From Vibrio sp. VB16 (GTDB taxonomy: Bacteria > Pseudomonadota > Gammaproteobacteria > Enterobacterales > Vibrionaceae), in the NCBI RefSeq assembly GCF_015594925.2, contig NZ_CP087590.1, positions 1,426,001-1,490,000 on the forward strand: 64,000 nucleotides of DNA, given 5' to 3'. A program made the translations under genes and the position numbers. How positions within the stretch are numbered: the stretch's first letter is position 1; every line of letters begins with the position of its first letter. The notes beneath the pieces are model-generated. The model did no database searches. It was not told where the DNA came from and worked only from the letters and a program-made list of their open reading frames with translations. Shown here piece after piece: positions 7,949-16,222 of this stretch.

Positions 7949-8027
7949 ATTTGTAAAAGCCTTAGCAGAAATGCTAGGGCTTTTTTACGTCTAGGCCTTA
8001 ATGCCATCAACGTTCGTCATTCCTAAA

Positions 8028-8921
8028 TTAAACCGCGTGGGCTTGAGTGGCTCCGGGTGAATAGTTGAAATGGCGCTTAAACTCACGGCTAAATTGCGAA
8101 GCACTATTGTAGCCAACAATACGTGCGGCTTCAGATGCGCGGCATCCATCAAGCATGATCAAATCGCGAGCCTTGCTTAATCGGACTTTCTTCAGGTATT
8201 GAAGAGGGGACTCCGTTGTCACCTGCTTAAATACACGATGAAAGGCGGGGACACTCATAAAGGCCTCAGCAGCGAGTTCATCGACCGTGAGTGGTGACGC
8301 ATAATCTGAATGCAATCGGTCCAAAACTTTTGCAAGCTTTGCATAATTACCTTCAGTATTCGCCCGTTCATATAAGATATGTCCCATCGGACCTTTGAGC
8401 ACTCGATAGATGATTTCTTTTACGATGTCTTCCCCAAGAAATTCGGCTTCTGAATCATGCTGTAAAACCTTCATAAGCCTCGAAAAGGCATCTTCTAATG
8501 GATCAGACATTGACATGCAGTTCATACCAAGGCAGCTGCGGCTTAAGGGGGCAATAATTTCGGAGTCGTATTGGTCAATATGGTTTATTATCGAATGGAG
8601 TTGTTTTGGTGCTATATCGATCTTAAGGCCCATTATTGGTTTGTTATTTTCTGCTTCGGATTCACATTCAAGTGGCAGTGGGACACCGAACACAACAAAA
8701 TCGCCTTGGCCATATGTCATTTTGTGTTCACCGAGATAAATGTTCTTGATACCTTGACCGATAACGACTATTCCTGACTCATAGACAAGGGGCTCTCTTG
8801 GACGTGATCTACCTGATCGATAAAATTTGACACCCGGTATCACCGTGTTAACTAAGCCTTCGAGCTGACCCAATTGTTTGTTATCAACGTATGAATCCAT
8901 ATAACGGACGAATTGCTTCAT
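8028..8921 (-). CDS. AraC-family regulator, YqhC-like
   Basis: A 297-aa transcription factor with an N-terminal AraC_N-type sensor domain (about residues 20-170) and a C-terminal double HTH (about 195-295: LTVDELAAEAFMSVPAFHRVFK, then ASEAARIVGYNSASQFSREFK). An ATG at 9002 would add 27 residues. I prefer ATG 8921, because AAAGG lies a few bases upstream and the protein then begins MKQFVRYMD, the family-like length. It is divergent from the YqhD-type reductase gene. In E. coli YqhC activates yqhD in response to reactive aldehydes, so the same role is inferred. Its 3' end abuts the tRNA-derived repeat array. Confidence 0.85.
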   Translation of the reverse strand: MKQFVRYMDSYVDNKQLGQLEGLVNTVIPGVKFYRSGRSRPREPLVYESGIVVIGQGIKNIYLGEHKMTYGQGDFVVFGVPLPLECESEAENNKPIMGLKIDIAPKQLHSIINHIDQYDSEIIAPLSRSCLGMNCMSMSDPLEDAFSRLMKVLQHDSEAEFLGEDIVKEIIYRVLKGPMGHILYERANTEGNYAKLAKVLDRLHSDYASPLTVDELAAEAFMSVPAFHRVFKQVTTESPLQYLKKVRLSKARDLIMLDGCRASEAARIVGYNSASQFSREFKRHFNYSPGATQAHAV

Positions 8922-9093
8922 GGTGAACCTTTTCATTAATATCTGTTCAAAATAACAAAAATGATACTTTTGGGCAACTATTTGACATAAATAGGTATTC
9001 ATCTACAGTATGATTGTCAGTAATATGCAATGCAAGAGTCGAGTGTTCGCTCACTGCTACCTATATAATCAGAATTAAACGATGGAGAAAATC

Positions 9094-10245
9094 ATGGAAT
9101 TTACCTATGGGAACTCAACAACGATAATGTTTGGCCAAGGTCAGATAGCCGCAATAAAACAACAGATACCAACAGACAAAAAAGTATTGGTTATCTACGG
9201 CGGTGGCTCGATTAAGAGCAATGGCGTTTATGATCAAGTTGTGGCGGCATTGTCTGAGCACCAGTGGCAAGAGTTTTCAGGTGTTGAGCCTAACCCAACA
9301 GTAGAAACGATGGATAAAGCGGTTGCAATAATTAAAGAACAGGCAATAGATTTCGTTCTCGCTGTTGGCGGGGGCTCGGTTATTGATGGTTCTAAATACG
9401 CCGTTGCAGCGGCAAAATATGATGGTGATGGTTGGGATATCCTATTAGGTAAACATAAAGTTACAGAAGCGGTGCCTCTTGCTGCGGTATTAACTCTCCC
9501 TGCAACAGGTTCAGAATCGAACGCAGGCGCGGTATTAACTAAAGCGGCGACTAAAACGAAACTTCCGTTTGGTTCACCAGCGGTTCAGCCTATTTTTGCC
9601 GTATTAGACCCAGATACCATGAAGTCGCTTCCTGAACGCCAACTGAGAAATGGATTGGTAGACGCGTGGGTACATACGTGTGAGTTGTATGTCTCGACGC
9701 AAAAAGAGGGTGCAATGGTTCAAGATGGTTACTCAGAAGTGCTTTTACGTAACCTAATGACCTTAGCAAAAGACTATAACAATCGTGACAATGATGGTTG
9801 GCGTAGTAACCTAATGTGGACAGCAAATCAGGCACTATCAGGTTTAATCGGTGCTGGTGTGGACCAGGACTGGGCAACGCATATGATCGGCCATGAATTA
9901 ACCGCGTTATATGGCGTTGATCACGCTCGTTCACTTGCTATCATTCAACCTGCATTGTATCGCAACCAGATTGAAGTAAAACGAGCAAAACTAGAGCAAA
10001 TGGGTACAAATGTGTTCGCTCTAGAATCAGGCAGCGATTTAGCGGAAAGAACGATAGAAGCAATCGAAGCCTTCTATCACAGTTTAGATGTCGCAACGCA
10101 GCTGTCTGAGCATGGATCAGATAAAGCAACCACGATTCAAAGTGTTCTTGCGAACCTTGAAGCGCACGGTATGGTTGCACTTGGTGAGCATCGAGCAATT
10201 ACGCTTGAAGAAAGTCGTATAATACTCGAAGCATCGGTCGCCTAA
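9094..10245 (+). CDS. yqhD: NADPH-dependent aldehyde reductase / iron-type alcohol dehydrogenase, YqhD-like
   Basis: A 383-aa member of the iron-containing alcohol dehydrogenase family, close in text to E. coli YqhD, which reduces short-chain and reactive aldehydes with NADPH. Seen: the GGGS nucleotide-binding stretches (YGGGSIKSNGVYDQV, LAVGGGSVIDGSK), LTLPATGSESNAGAV, and the metal-site region with NGLVDAWVHTCE and GHELTALYGVDHARSLAI. An in-frame ATG at 9082 exists, but GGAG (9084-9087) lies between it and ATG 9094, six bases before the latter, so 9094 is the start. It is divergent from the AraC regulator; the 172-bp spacer should hold its operator. Confidence 0.93.
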   Translation: MEFTYGNSTTIMFGQGQIAAIKQQIPTDKKVLVIYGGGSIKSNGVYDQVVAALSEHQWQEFSGVEPNPTVETMDKAVAIIKEQAIDFVLAVGGGSVIDGSKYAVAAAKYDGDGWDILLGKHKVTEAVPLAAVLTLPATGSESNAGAVLTKAATKTKLPFGSPAVQPIFAVLDPDTMKSLPERQLRNGLVDAWVHTCELYVSTQKEGAMVQDGYSEVLLRNLMTLAKDYNNRDNDGWRSNLMWTANQALSGLIGAGVDQDWATHMIGHELTALYGVDHARSLAIIQPALYRNQIEVKRAKLEQMGTNVFALESGSDLAERTIEAIEAFYHSLDVATQLSEHGSDKATTIQSVLANLEAHGMVALGEHRAITLEESRIILEASVA

Positions 10246-10270
10246 TCATTTAGATTTCAAATAACAAAAA

Positions 10271-10302
10271 CCTCTTGAGAGCGTATCTCAGGAGGTTTTT
10301 TT
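10271..10302 (+). terminator. Terminator after yqhD
   Basis: A 10-bp stem with one mismatch (CCTCTTGAGA / TCTCAGGAGG), loop GCGTA and a T run. An A run upstream makes it potentially bidirectional. Confidence 0.88.
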
Positions 10303-10455
10303 GTTAACACAGGGAATATAAGTAGATAAATAGGTGAAGACACACCTTCGATACTTTTCGCAATGAACTCAAAATGAATGAATCACTCAGCCTCGGTTCA
10401 ATATCAACGTGTTTTAATAACACCATCAAAACAGAGAGTGAACTGAGGAAATAGA

Positions 10456-10824
10456 ATGAAAAAGACAATTGTAACCGTAGCGGCTTCGCTAATTCTAATG
10501 CCAGCAATCGTAATGGCGGGCAACGACCATCAGAATAAAATGATTAATTTCAACGGCCCGGTGGACCTCACATCGGTAAAATCCCTATTAAGTGATTCAA
10601 GTATGTTCACAGAAAAAGAGGTCATTGTGGAAGGCTACTTGATACGACAGACGCGAAAAGATACGTATATTTTTTCAGATGGAGAAGCAGAGATAGAAGT
10701 TGAACTGGATGATGACATTAATCTAGCCGCTCCTATTACTGCGGAAACTAAATTGCGAATATATGGCGAGTTCGAAGGTGGAAGCACGCCAGAGATTGAA
10801 GCTGAACAGATTCAGATACTATAA
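10456..10824 (+). CDS. YgiW/YdeI-type periplasmic OB-fold stress protein
   Basis: A 122-aa exported protein. The signal peptide ends near MAGND (residue 22). The rest matches the bacterial OB-fold (BOF) family of YgiW and YdeI: FNGP, VKSLLSDSSMFTEKEVIVEGYLIRQ, DTYIFSDGEAEIEVELDDD, and a C-terminal I-YGEFEGGSTPEIEAEQIQI. Members bind small ligands or proteins in the periplasm and confer stress or peptide tolerance. The start has GAGGAAATAG just upstream. It converges on a two-component operon; in E. coli ygiW neighbours qseBC, so a functional link to the kinase is plausible but not shown. Confidence 0.85.
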   Translation: MKKTIVTVAASLILMPAIVMAGNDHQNKMINFNGPVDLTSVKSLLSDSSMFTEKEVIVEGYLIRQTRKDTYIFSDGEAEIEVELDDDINLAAPITAETKLRIYGEFEGGSTPEIEAEQIQIL

Positions 10825-10963
10825 TATTATTGTTCATGGCAACGAAATGCCTGCTGCTGGAGTGACCTAATAAAGTTTGGCGCTTTATTTGCAGGCGTAT
10901 TGTCATCTTTCTCTTCGAAGAGGAAGAGATTATTATGGTGTTTTGTCGGTGGCGTTGACCTTT

Positions 10964-12304
10964 TTATGGGGCAAGGGCTAACTTGAGTATGACCCTCAAC
11001 CCACCAAGATTACTTCTATCAAATGACAGATCCCCGCGGTAACTATGGATCATTTCAGACACAATGTTGAGGCCTAAACCGGACCCTGGTGTTGATTCAT
11101 CTAACCTATACCCTCTTTTTACAATGTCATTGAGTTGATTCTGGGCAATGCCTATTCCGTCATCATCAATAAAAAGTGTCAGCGAGTCTTGCTCTACTAC
11201 CGCGTGAATACGTATAAGCGTAGTGGCCCATTTGTACGCATTCTCAACCACGTTACCTAATATCTCATCGAGATCGGTTTGTTCAATAGCTACCTCGAAG
11301 TCATGGTCTAGTTCATTCACTAGTACTAGATTGCGAGACGAATATACTTTATCAAATGCGCTCGATATTGCGTCTATGCGTTCAGAAGGATTTGATTTAA
11401 CTGACAAGATGTTCATAGAACCAGCCATTCGCGCCTTACTGAGATGATAATCGATCTGCGATTGAACCTGCTTTATCGAATGCATTAAATCTTCACGTGA
11501 CGGATCGGATAACTCGGCAACTTGATTATTTAATACTGATAGAGGTGTTTTGATTGAATGAGAAAGATTACCGGCATGGTTTCGCGCTCTATGCAGTAAC
11601 TCTTGGTAGTGAAAGAGCAGTGCATTAAGGTCAGCAACTAATGGTGAAACTTCGGCAGGATAGTCACCTGTAATGGTGTCGATCTTACCTTTTTCTAGAG
11701 ACTTCAGCTCGTCTTGGAGTGTGTTTAATGGTCGTAACGACCAAGAAACCTGGAGTAAAATAAAAATAAGAATGCCAACAAAAAGAAGCAACAAAATTAA
11801 CCAAAGCTGGCCGATAACCATTTCTAGCGTATCATCAAGTGGATTTTGATCTACCCCAACAATTACGTTCAATGGCTCGGTTATGTCAGGTATATAGATT
11901 GTTTTAGAAATAAAGAGTAATTTTTCGCCCTTGGCGCCAAACAGTTCAAAAGAGTGTTGATTGTCTCTTGATTCTATATTTTTGTCCCACAGAGATCGAG
12001 AACGTAGCGTATGACTAAAACCAGTTACATTCCAATAGACGCCACTGTACGGTTGTTTAAATCTAGGGTCCGACAAACTGTCTGTAAGTGTGAGTTGACC
12101 ACTGCTGTTTACTATCAGATTGCCGGCAATCTCGTCCATAGCCAAATCTAGCTGAGAAATCACCTCAGTACGGAGGTAATCATTAATTAATTTGGGTATT
12201 ACAACACCAGCAGATACAATCATTCCACCTAGCCAAAAGCAGGCCGCTAAAACGAGCCGGCCTCGAATGCTTAAGCGTTTAAAGCTGATCAACTTACTTT
12301 GCAT
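10964..12304 (-). CDS. PhoQ-like sensor histidine kinase (CarS/VprB-type)
   Basis: Inner-membrane sensor kinase with two transmembrane helices (about residues 15-40 and 165-188) flanking a periplasmic sensor of about 120 aa. A HAMP linker, an H-box with NLSHSIKTPL (His about 249), an N-box NVVENAYKWA, and the G motifs DDDGIGI and GSGLGLNIV follow. The start is ambiguous: GTG 12325 or ATG 12304. I chose ATG, which overlaps the regulator's stop by 11 nt and implies coupling. The SHSIKTPL wording is PhoQ-type. In Vibrio the CarRS/VprAB system of this type responds to calcium, acid or peptides and controls lipid A modification and biofilm; that assignment is by resemblance only. Confidence 0.85.
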   Translation of the reverse strand: MQSKLISFKRLSIRGRLVLAACFWLGGMIVSAGVVIPKLINDYLRTEVISQLDLAMDEIAGNLIVNSSGQLTLTDSLSDPRFKQPYSGVYWNVTGFSHTLRSRSLWDKNIESRDNQHSFELFGAKGEKLLFISKTIYIPDITEPLNVIVGVDQNPLDDTLEMVIGQLWLILLLLFVGILIFILLQVSWSLRPLNTLQDELKSLEKGKIDTITGDYPAEVSPLVADLNALLFHYQELLHRARNHAGNLSHSIKTPLSVLNNQVAELSDPSREDLMHSIKQVQSQIDYHLSKARMAGSMNILSVKSNPSERIDAISSAFDKVYSSRNLVLVNELDHDFEVAIEQTDLDEILGNVVENAYKWATTLIRIHAVVEQDSLTLFIDDDGIGIAQNQLNDIVKRGYRLDESTPGSGLGLNIVSEMIHSYRGDLSFDRSNLGGLRVILKLALAP

Positions 12305-12953
12305 TGAGTTGATATCCCAACCCACGAACCGTTTTGATTATATCTGGTGCAATCTTTTTGCGTATACGTCCGACAAACACCTCAATAGTATTGGAGTCGC
12401 GGTCAAAATCTTGTTTGTAGATATGTTCAACGAGTTCGGTACGAGAGATTACTTTTTCACGATTGTGCATAAAATAGGCAATAACCTTGTACTCAAGGGC
12501 CGTTAATTCAACAGCCTGACTGAGCCACATAACCTTTGATGATCGCGTATCCAGACTCAGATCACCGATCTGAAGAATAGGTGAGGCTTGGCCTGAAGAG
12601 CGACGAAACTGAGCTCGAACCCTAGCCACCAGTTCAACCATCTCGAACGGCTTTGTTAAGTAGTCATCTGCGCCAGCGTTAAGGCCTTCAACACGGTGCG
12701 ATAGGCTGTTTCTTGCGCTGAGGATGATGATAGGGGTGTTGATATTTTCATCTCGTATCCCTTTTAAAACAGTGAGCCCATCTAATTTTGGCAAACCTAG
12801 GTCAAGCACTATTGCGTCCCAATCTTCAGACGTACCTCTATACAGTGCATCAATGCCATCTTGCGCCAACTCTGCTACCCATCCTGCGCATTCGAGAGTT
12901 GAAACAATTTGTTCACCTAACTGTGGATTATCTTCGACAACTAAAATTTTCAT
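12294..12953 (-). CDS. OmpR-family response regulator (CarR/VprA/QseB-type)
   Basis: A 219-aa regulator. The receiver domain has the acidic pair E7-D8, phospho-acceptor D51 in VLDLGLPKLDG, a switch serine in IILSARNS and the K of YLTKPF. The C-terminal winged helix (about 125-218) shows LTALEYKVIAYFMHN and NTIEVFVGRIRKKI...VRGLGYQL. It is the middle gene of a three-gene minus-strand operon: PepSY protein, regulator, kinase. Its stop overlaps the start of the kinase gene. QseB, PmrA and CarR are all close by eye, and I cannot separate them without a search. Confidence 0.93.
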   Translation of the reverse strand: MKILVVEDNPQLGEQIVSTLECAGWVAELAQDGIDALYRGTSEDWDAIVLDLGLPKLDGLTVLKGIRDENINTPIIILSARNSLSHRVEGLNAGADDYLTKPFEMVELVARVRAQFRRSSGQASPILQIGDLSLDTRSSKVMWLSQAVELTALEYKVIAYFMHNREKVISRTELVEHIYKQDFDRDSNTIEVFVGRIRKKIAPDIIKTVRGLGYQLNAK

Positions 12954-12962
12954 ATGATGGCT

Positions 12963-13349
12963 CTATTTCTTTATGACGTTCAGTAAGTTACGGCCTTTTA
13001 TCTCTATTATTTCAAGTGTTGTCGCATTGTACTCGACCTTAATGACATTATCTTCGTGAATTATTTTTAATTCGTAAACCCATTCATCGTCGTCTTCATC
13101 GAGTTCAACCTTTATCAATCTGCCGTTTAACTGTTGATCGACAGCGCTATATAACTCGGAAAAAGGCTTAATCAATCCTCTCTTAACCGCATCATATACC
13201 TCATCTTGATCCTCATCGAATTCGATACTGGTGCCAGTACGAAATTCATCTTGAATCAACATATGGCCGTTCTCCTCTGAATTAGAGGCGGAAACAGAGC
13301 AAGAAAGTAGCGATATTAAGAGTAAGTTGAATACTTTAAGTTTGGGCAT
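12963..13349 (-). CDS. Small exported PepSY-like protein of two-component operon
   Basis: A 128-aa protein with a signal peptide (hydrophobic 8-20, cleavage near VSASN). The remainder fits a PepSY domain: EVYDAVKRGLIKPFSELYSAV, then GRLIKVELDEDDDEWVYELKI, then IKVEYNATTLEIIEIKGR. PepSY proteins often accompany two-component systems and are thought to modulate sensors or proteases in the periplasm. It ends 9 bp before the response regulator starts and is first in the operon, so it is probably co-transcribed. A very acidic stretch (about 85-95) could bind cations, which would suit a CarRS-type sensor; that is inference. Confidence 0.8.
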   Translation of the reverse strand: MPKLKVFNLLLISLLSCSVSASNSEENGHMLIQDEFRTGTSIEFDEDQDEVYDAVKRGLIKPFSELYSAVDQQLNGRLIKVELDEDDDEWVYELKIIHEDNVIKVEYNATTLEIIEIKGRNLLNVIKK

Positions 13350-13953
13350 AACGTCATCGGCTCAGTAAATTTCTTTAAGTATATCTGAGACTAAATGAAT
13401 AGAAAGTGAATGGAGTCATAACTAAAAAATGAGAAGAGAAATAGCACGATTGAAATTTGCGGTCAAAACGTTATTTAAGATAACAAATCATGCGGAAAAT
13501 TGACCAAGATTTGGACCTGAATAGACCTCAATTTTTCTACTACCTTAGGATTATAGATGCACTTTACTAGCATATGCCAATAACAATACTGTAATTATAA
13601 CTGATTGTTATTAATGAATAAATAGAGAATCATTGATAGGGATCAATTTTTGGAAATGAGAATTATCGCCACAGTATGTGATCTAGTTATAAGGTTTCGC
13701 TGAACTTTTAAAAAACCATGGATAAGTTATGGACATTAGTATTATATTAGTAATACGTATATAAGCTTTAAGTGTTTTAGTTTTTTCTTATTGTTTGGTG
13801 TTCAATTTATTTATTTTGGTCATTAGTTGTTTCAAGCGATAGTTCTAAATTATAAATATAAGCATTACATATAACACTACATTAGCTTTAAAGGATTTAA
13901 GCCCGAGCTGTTCTATTAAATGGGAATATGCTGACCAAGAGGTAACGTTTTAA
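13350..13953. other. 604-bp divergent control region of two-component operon and octaheme cluster
   Basis: AT-rich, with no ORF of note. It holds a perfect FNR palindrome at 13634-13647. The distance from there to the octaheme gene is about 300 bp, so either the transcript has a long 5' leader of about 270 nt or there is a second, unrecognised promoter nearer the gene. A stretch resembling a Fur half site (AATGAGAATTATC) follows the FNR box but is weak. Confidence 0.6.
13634..13647 (+). promoter_or_regulatory. FNR-type box upstream of octaheme cluster
   Basis: TTGATAGGGATCAA is an exact match to the FNR consensus TTGAT-N4-ATCAA. It implies induction of the octaheme cytochrome genes without oxygen. 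Orientation is symmetric, so it could also affect the two-component operon. Confidence 0.8.
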
Positions 13954-15573
13954 ATGAAAAAATTAATCATGCTGGTGGTCGTACTCTATTCTTGGGCTGG
14001 TTTATCCATGGCATCAGGGGTAGCGGAGAGCACGACGCAAAAACGAGAAATAAGCTCGATAACGAGTACGGCAGATCACTCTACGTTTGAGGTGCTAAAG
14101 CAAGAGTTTGATTACGCTCCTGACGTGACTGAGGCGTGCTTAGAATGTCATACCGAAGCGTCTAAACAACTACACCAGACATTTCACTGGACCTGGTCCA
14201 AAGAGGTTGACGGTGTAAAAGTCGGTAAGGCTCAGAATGGCTTTAATAACTATTGTGTATCGGCAAAAGGAAACGAAAGCTGTACGCAATGTCACATCGG
14301 TTTTGGATGGCGTAATGAAGACTTTGATTTAGAAGCAGAAGAGAACGTTGATTGCCTTGTATGCCATGATACAACCGGTACCTACAAAAAATCAGCGGCA
14401 TCATCGGGTCATCCATATTATGAAGACCAGATAATTGGTGGCAAGTTGCAAAAAGCGGTAGACCTGTCTTATGTGGCGACACATGTGGGTAATCCAGAGC
14501 GAGAAAATTGCTTAGCATGTCATGCGAACGGTGGCGGTGGTAACGGCGTTAAACACGGCGATACTGATATGTCTCTCGTTCAACCTGAGTTTGCATTAGA
14601 TGTACATATGAGCCCAGAGAAACTCGACTTTGCATGTCAGGACTGCCATACCACAAGCGACCATAAGATTTCAGGTCGCTACAATGACCGCAAAGCCTTT
14701 GTGGATCATGACCTAAATATGGGGCGCGACGACCGAGACGGAAATAACGTCTCTTGTGAATCATGTCATAGCGCAACGCCACACCAAGATAGAGATATTG
14801 ACAATCATACAGCGAAAGTGGCGTGTACGTCGTGTCATATACCAGAGATGGCTCGTGGGGCTTACTTAACCAAACTTTCGTGGGATTGGTCGACAGCAGG
14901 AAAAACAAAAGACGGTAAACCGTATGTAGAAGATCAGGTTTTTGATGGCGTGGAAAACCACTCTTATATGAGTAAAAAAGGAACATTTACATGGGGTAAA
15001 AATGTCGTTCCTGAATACCGTTGGTACAAAGGTGAACTCAAGCAGATGACTCTGCTCGATACCATCGACCCTAATAATGCACCTATTGATATCAATCCTC
15101 CCTCTGGTAGTTATGACGATCCTGAAGCACGTATCTGGCCATTTAAGATTCACAAAGGTAACCAACCTTACGACACCGAACTGAACAGAATATTGCCGAT
15201 TAAACTTTACGGTAAAGCATCATCGGGCGCACTTTGGACAACATTGGATTGGGATAAGGCACTCGAGGCCGGCGCAAAACTGAACCACGTCGAATTCAGC
15301 GGCAATTACGACTTCGTTGAAACTAACGGCTATTGGCCTATCAAACACATGGTTGCACCAGCGGATCAAGCCGTGAAATGTTCAGCTTGCCATAGCAATG
15401 AAAGTCGACTGAACGGACTGAATGATTTTTATCTTGTCGGCCGCGACAGCAATACTCTAGTCGAATGGTTTGGAGTTATCGCAATTTGGGGTGGGCTAGC
15501 CGGTGTGATTTTACACACGCTAGGAAGAATACTCACTATTCGTCGCCGTAAACAACAGACTAACCAGAAGTAA
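13954..15573 (+). CDS. otr: Membrane-anchored octaheme c-type cytochrome, tetrathionate reductase (Otr) family
   Basis: A 539-aa exported multiheme cytochrome. The signal peptide ends near residue 21. Eight CxxCH motifs are visible at about residues 62, 110, 134, 186, 228, 268, 291 and 476. Before the second heme lies C101-V-S-A-K105; a Lys there would suit the unusual Lys-ligated active-site heme known in Shewanella Otr, which reduces tetrathionate, nitrite and hydroxylamine in vitro. Unlike a soluble periplasmic enzyme, it ends in a transmembrane helix (about 503-522) and a basic tail. The cytochrome b gene starts 16 bp later, so a quinol-linked complex is likely. The physiological substrate is unknown. 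Confidence 0.88.
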   Translation: MKKLIMLVVVLYSWAGLSMASGVAESTTQKREISSITSTADHSTFEVLKQEFDYAPDVTEACLECHTEASKQLHQTFHWTWSKEVDGVKVGKAQNGFNNYCVSAKGNESCTQCHIGFGWRNEDFDLEAEENVDCLVCHDTTGTYKKSAASSGHPYYEDQIIGGKLQKAVDLSYVATHVGNPERENCLACHANGGGGNGVKHGDTDMSLVQPEFALDVHMSPEKLDFACQDCHTTSDHKISGRYNDRKAFVDHDLNMGRDDRDGNNVSCESCHSATPHQDRDIDNHTAKVACTSCHIPEMARGAYLTKLSWDWSTAGKTKDGKPYVEDQVFDGVENHSYMSKKGTFTWGKNVVPEYRWYKGELKQMTLLDTIDPNNAPIDINPPSGSYDDPEARIWPFKIHKGNQPYDTELNRILPIKLYGKASSGALWTTLDWDKALEAGAKLNHVEFSGNYDFVETNGYWPIKHMVAPADQAVKCSACHSNESRLNGLNDFYLVGRDSNTLVEWFGVIAIWGGLAGVILHTLGRILTIRRRKQQTNQK

Positions 15574-15588
15574 CTATTACAGGAATTT

Positions 15589-16176
15589 ATGATGAACAAA
15601 ACAGTTGTAATATTTAAACGGTTTGAACGTTTCTGGCATTGGGGTCAAGCGGCATTAGTATTGCTGCTGATTGTGACCGGTCTAGAGCTTCACGGAACTA
15701 TCGATCTATTAGGGTTTGGAAAGAGTTCTCATTTCCACCACTTTGCGGGGTTTATCTGGGCCGCGCTCGTCGTGCTTATCTTTACTTGGGTATTTACTAC
15801 TGGCGAGTGGAAGCAATTTGTACCAGATATGAAAGGAATCGACGGAGTCTTGCGATTCTACTTATATGGTGTGTTTGTTGGTGAACCACATCCTCATCAT
15901 ATGTCACCAGAAAACAAATTTAATCCACTACAAAGAATGGCCTATCTTGGCGTGCTATTTGTCCTGATACCATTGCAGATAGTGACTGGACTGATTTTCT
16001 TTTTCTTCCCGGAACTGCGAGCCGCAGGTTTTATTGATCACATAGGCACAGTGGCGATAATCCACACGTTTTGTGCTTATTCGGTTATCGCTTTCCTCGT
16101 TGTGCATTTGTATTTAATTACACTTGGCCAAAAGCTATCAAGCCATATGAAAGCGATGTTGTCGGGTAAAGAGTAA
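15589..16176 (+). CDS. Cytochrome b561-type membrane subunit, partner of octaheme cytochrome
   Basis: A 195-aa integral membrane protein with four predicted helices (about 18-38, 50-70, 115-140, 155-180). Conserved histidines suit di-heme b ligation: FERFWHWGQA near the N-terminus, SHFHHFAG in helix 2 and VVHLYL in helix 4. A loop with PHPHHMSP lies between helices 2 and 3. It resembles the cytochrome b subunits of formate dehydrogenase and thiosulfate reductase (Ni/Fe-hydrogenase b-type family), which pass electrons between quinones and periplasmic partners. It follows the octaheme gene closely, with AGGAA before the start, so the two probably form one electron-transfer unit. Confidence 0.85.
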   Translation: MMNKTVVIFKRFERFWHWGQAALVLLLIVTGLELHGTIDLLGFGKSSHFHHFAGFIWAALVVLIFTWVFTTGEWKQFVPDMKGIDGVLRFYLYGVFVGEPHPHHMSPENKFNPLQRMAYLGVLFVLIPLQIVTGLIFFFFPELRAAGFIDHIGTVAIIHTFCAYSVIAFLVVHLYLITLGQKLSSHMKAMLSGKE

Positions 16177-16222
16177 AAAGAGTAATAAAGAATTTTAAAA
16201 TAAAAAAGCAGAGGGTTTTACC

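Larger units (their letters stand above)
7333..8022 (+). repeat. 190-bp tandem repeat array derived from tRNA-Gly 3' end plus terminator
   Basis: Unit starts at 7333, 7523, 7713 and 7903 are exactly 190 bp apart. There are three full units and one of about 120 bp. Each unit holds, in order: the last 46 nt of tRNA-Gly(GCC) with CCA; the 10-bp-stem terminator found after both tRNA-Gly genes; and about 100 bp of unrelated sequence ending in ATGGTAGAG, which resembles the D-arm text TTGGTAGAG of the tRNA. Units are nearly identical, with single differences such as those at 7422, 7895 and in the last partial unit. The layout resembles the E. coli tyrT locus, where 178-bp repeats carrying the tRNA-Tyr 3' end follow the tRNA gene. 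Whether read-through RNA is processed here is unknown. Confidence 0.95.

Noticed and set aside
7421..8010. Three 69-codon minus-strand reading frames with near-identical protein
   Set aside because: They are read from the antisense strand of the tRNA-Gly fragment, terminator and spacer and are created by the 190-bp repeat; no ribosome-binding site, no family; likely the well-known false genes seen next to tRNAs.
7333..8022. Possible CRISPR-like or satellite array
   Set aside because: Units are 190 bp and identical in full, containing tRNA sequence; there are no short repeats with unique spacers and no cas genes.
14549..14986. A 145-codon minus-strand reading frame opposite the octaheme gene
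   Set aside because: Shadow frame of the multiheme protein; no family features or start signals.
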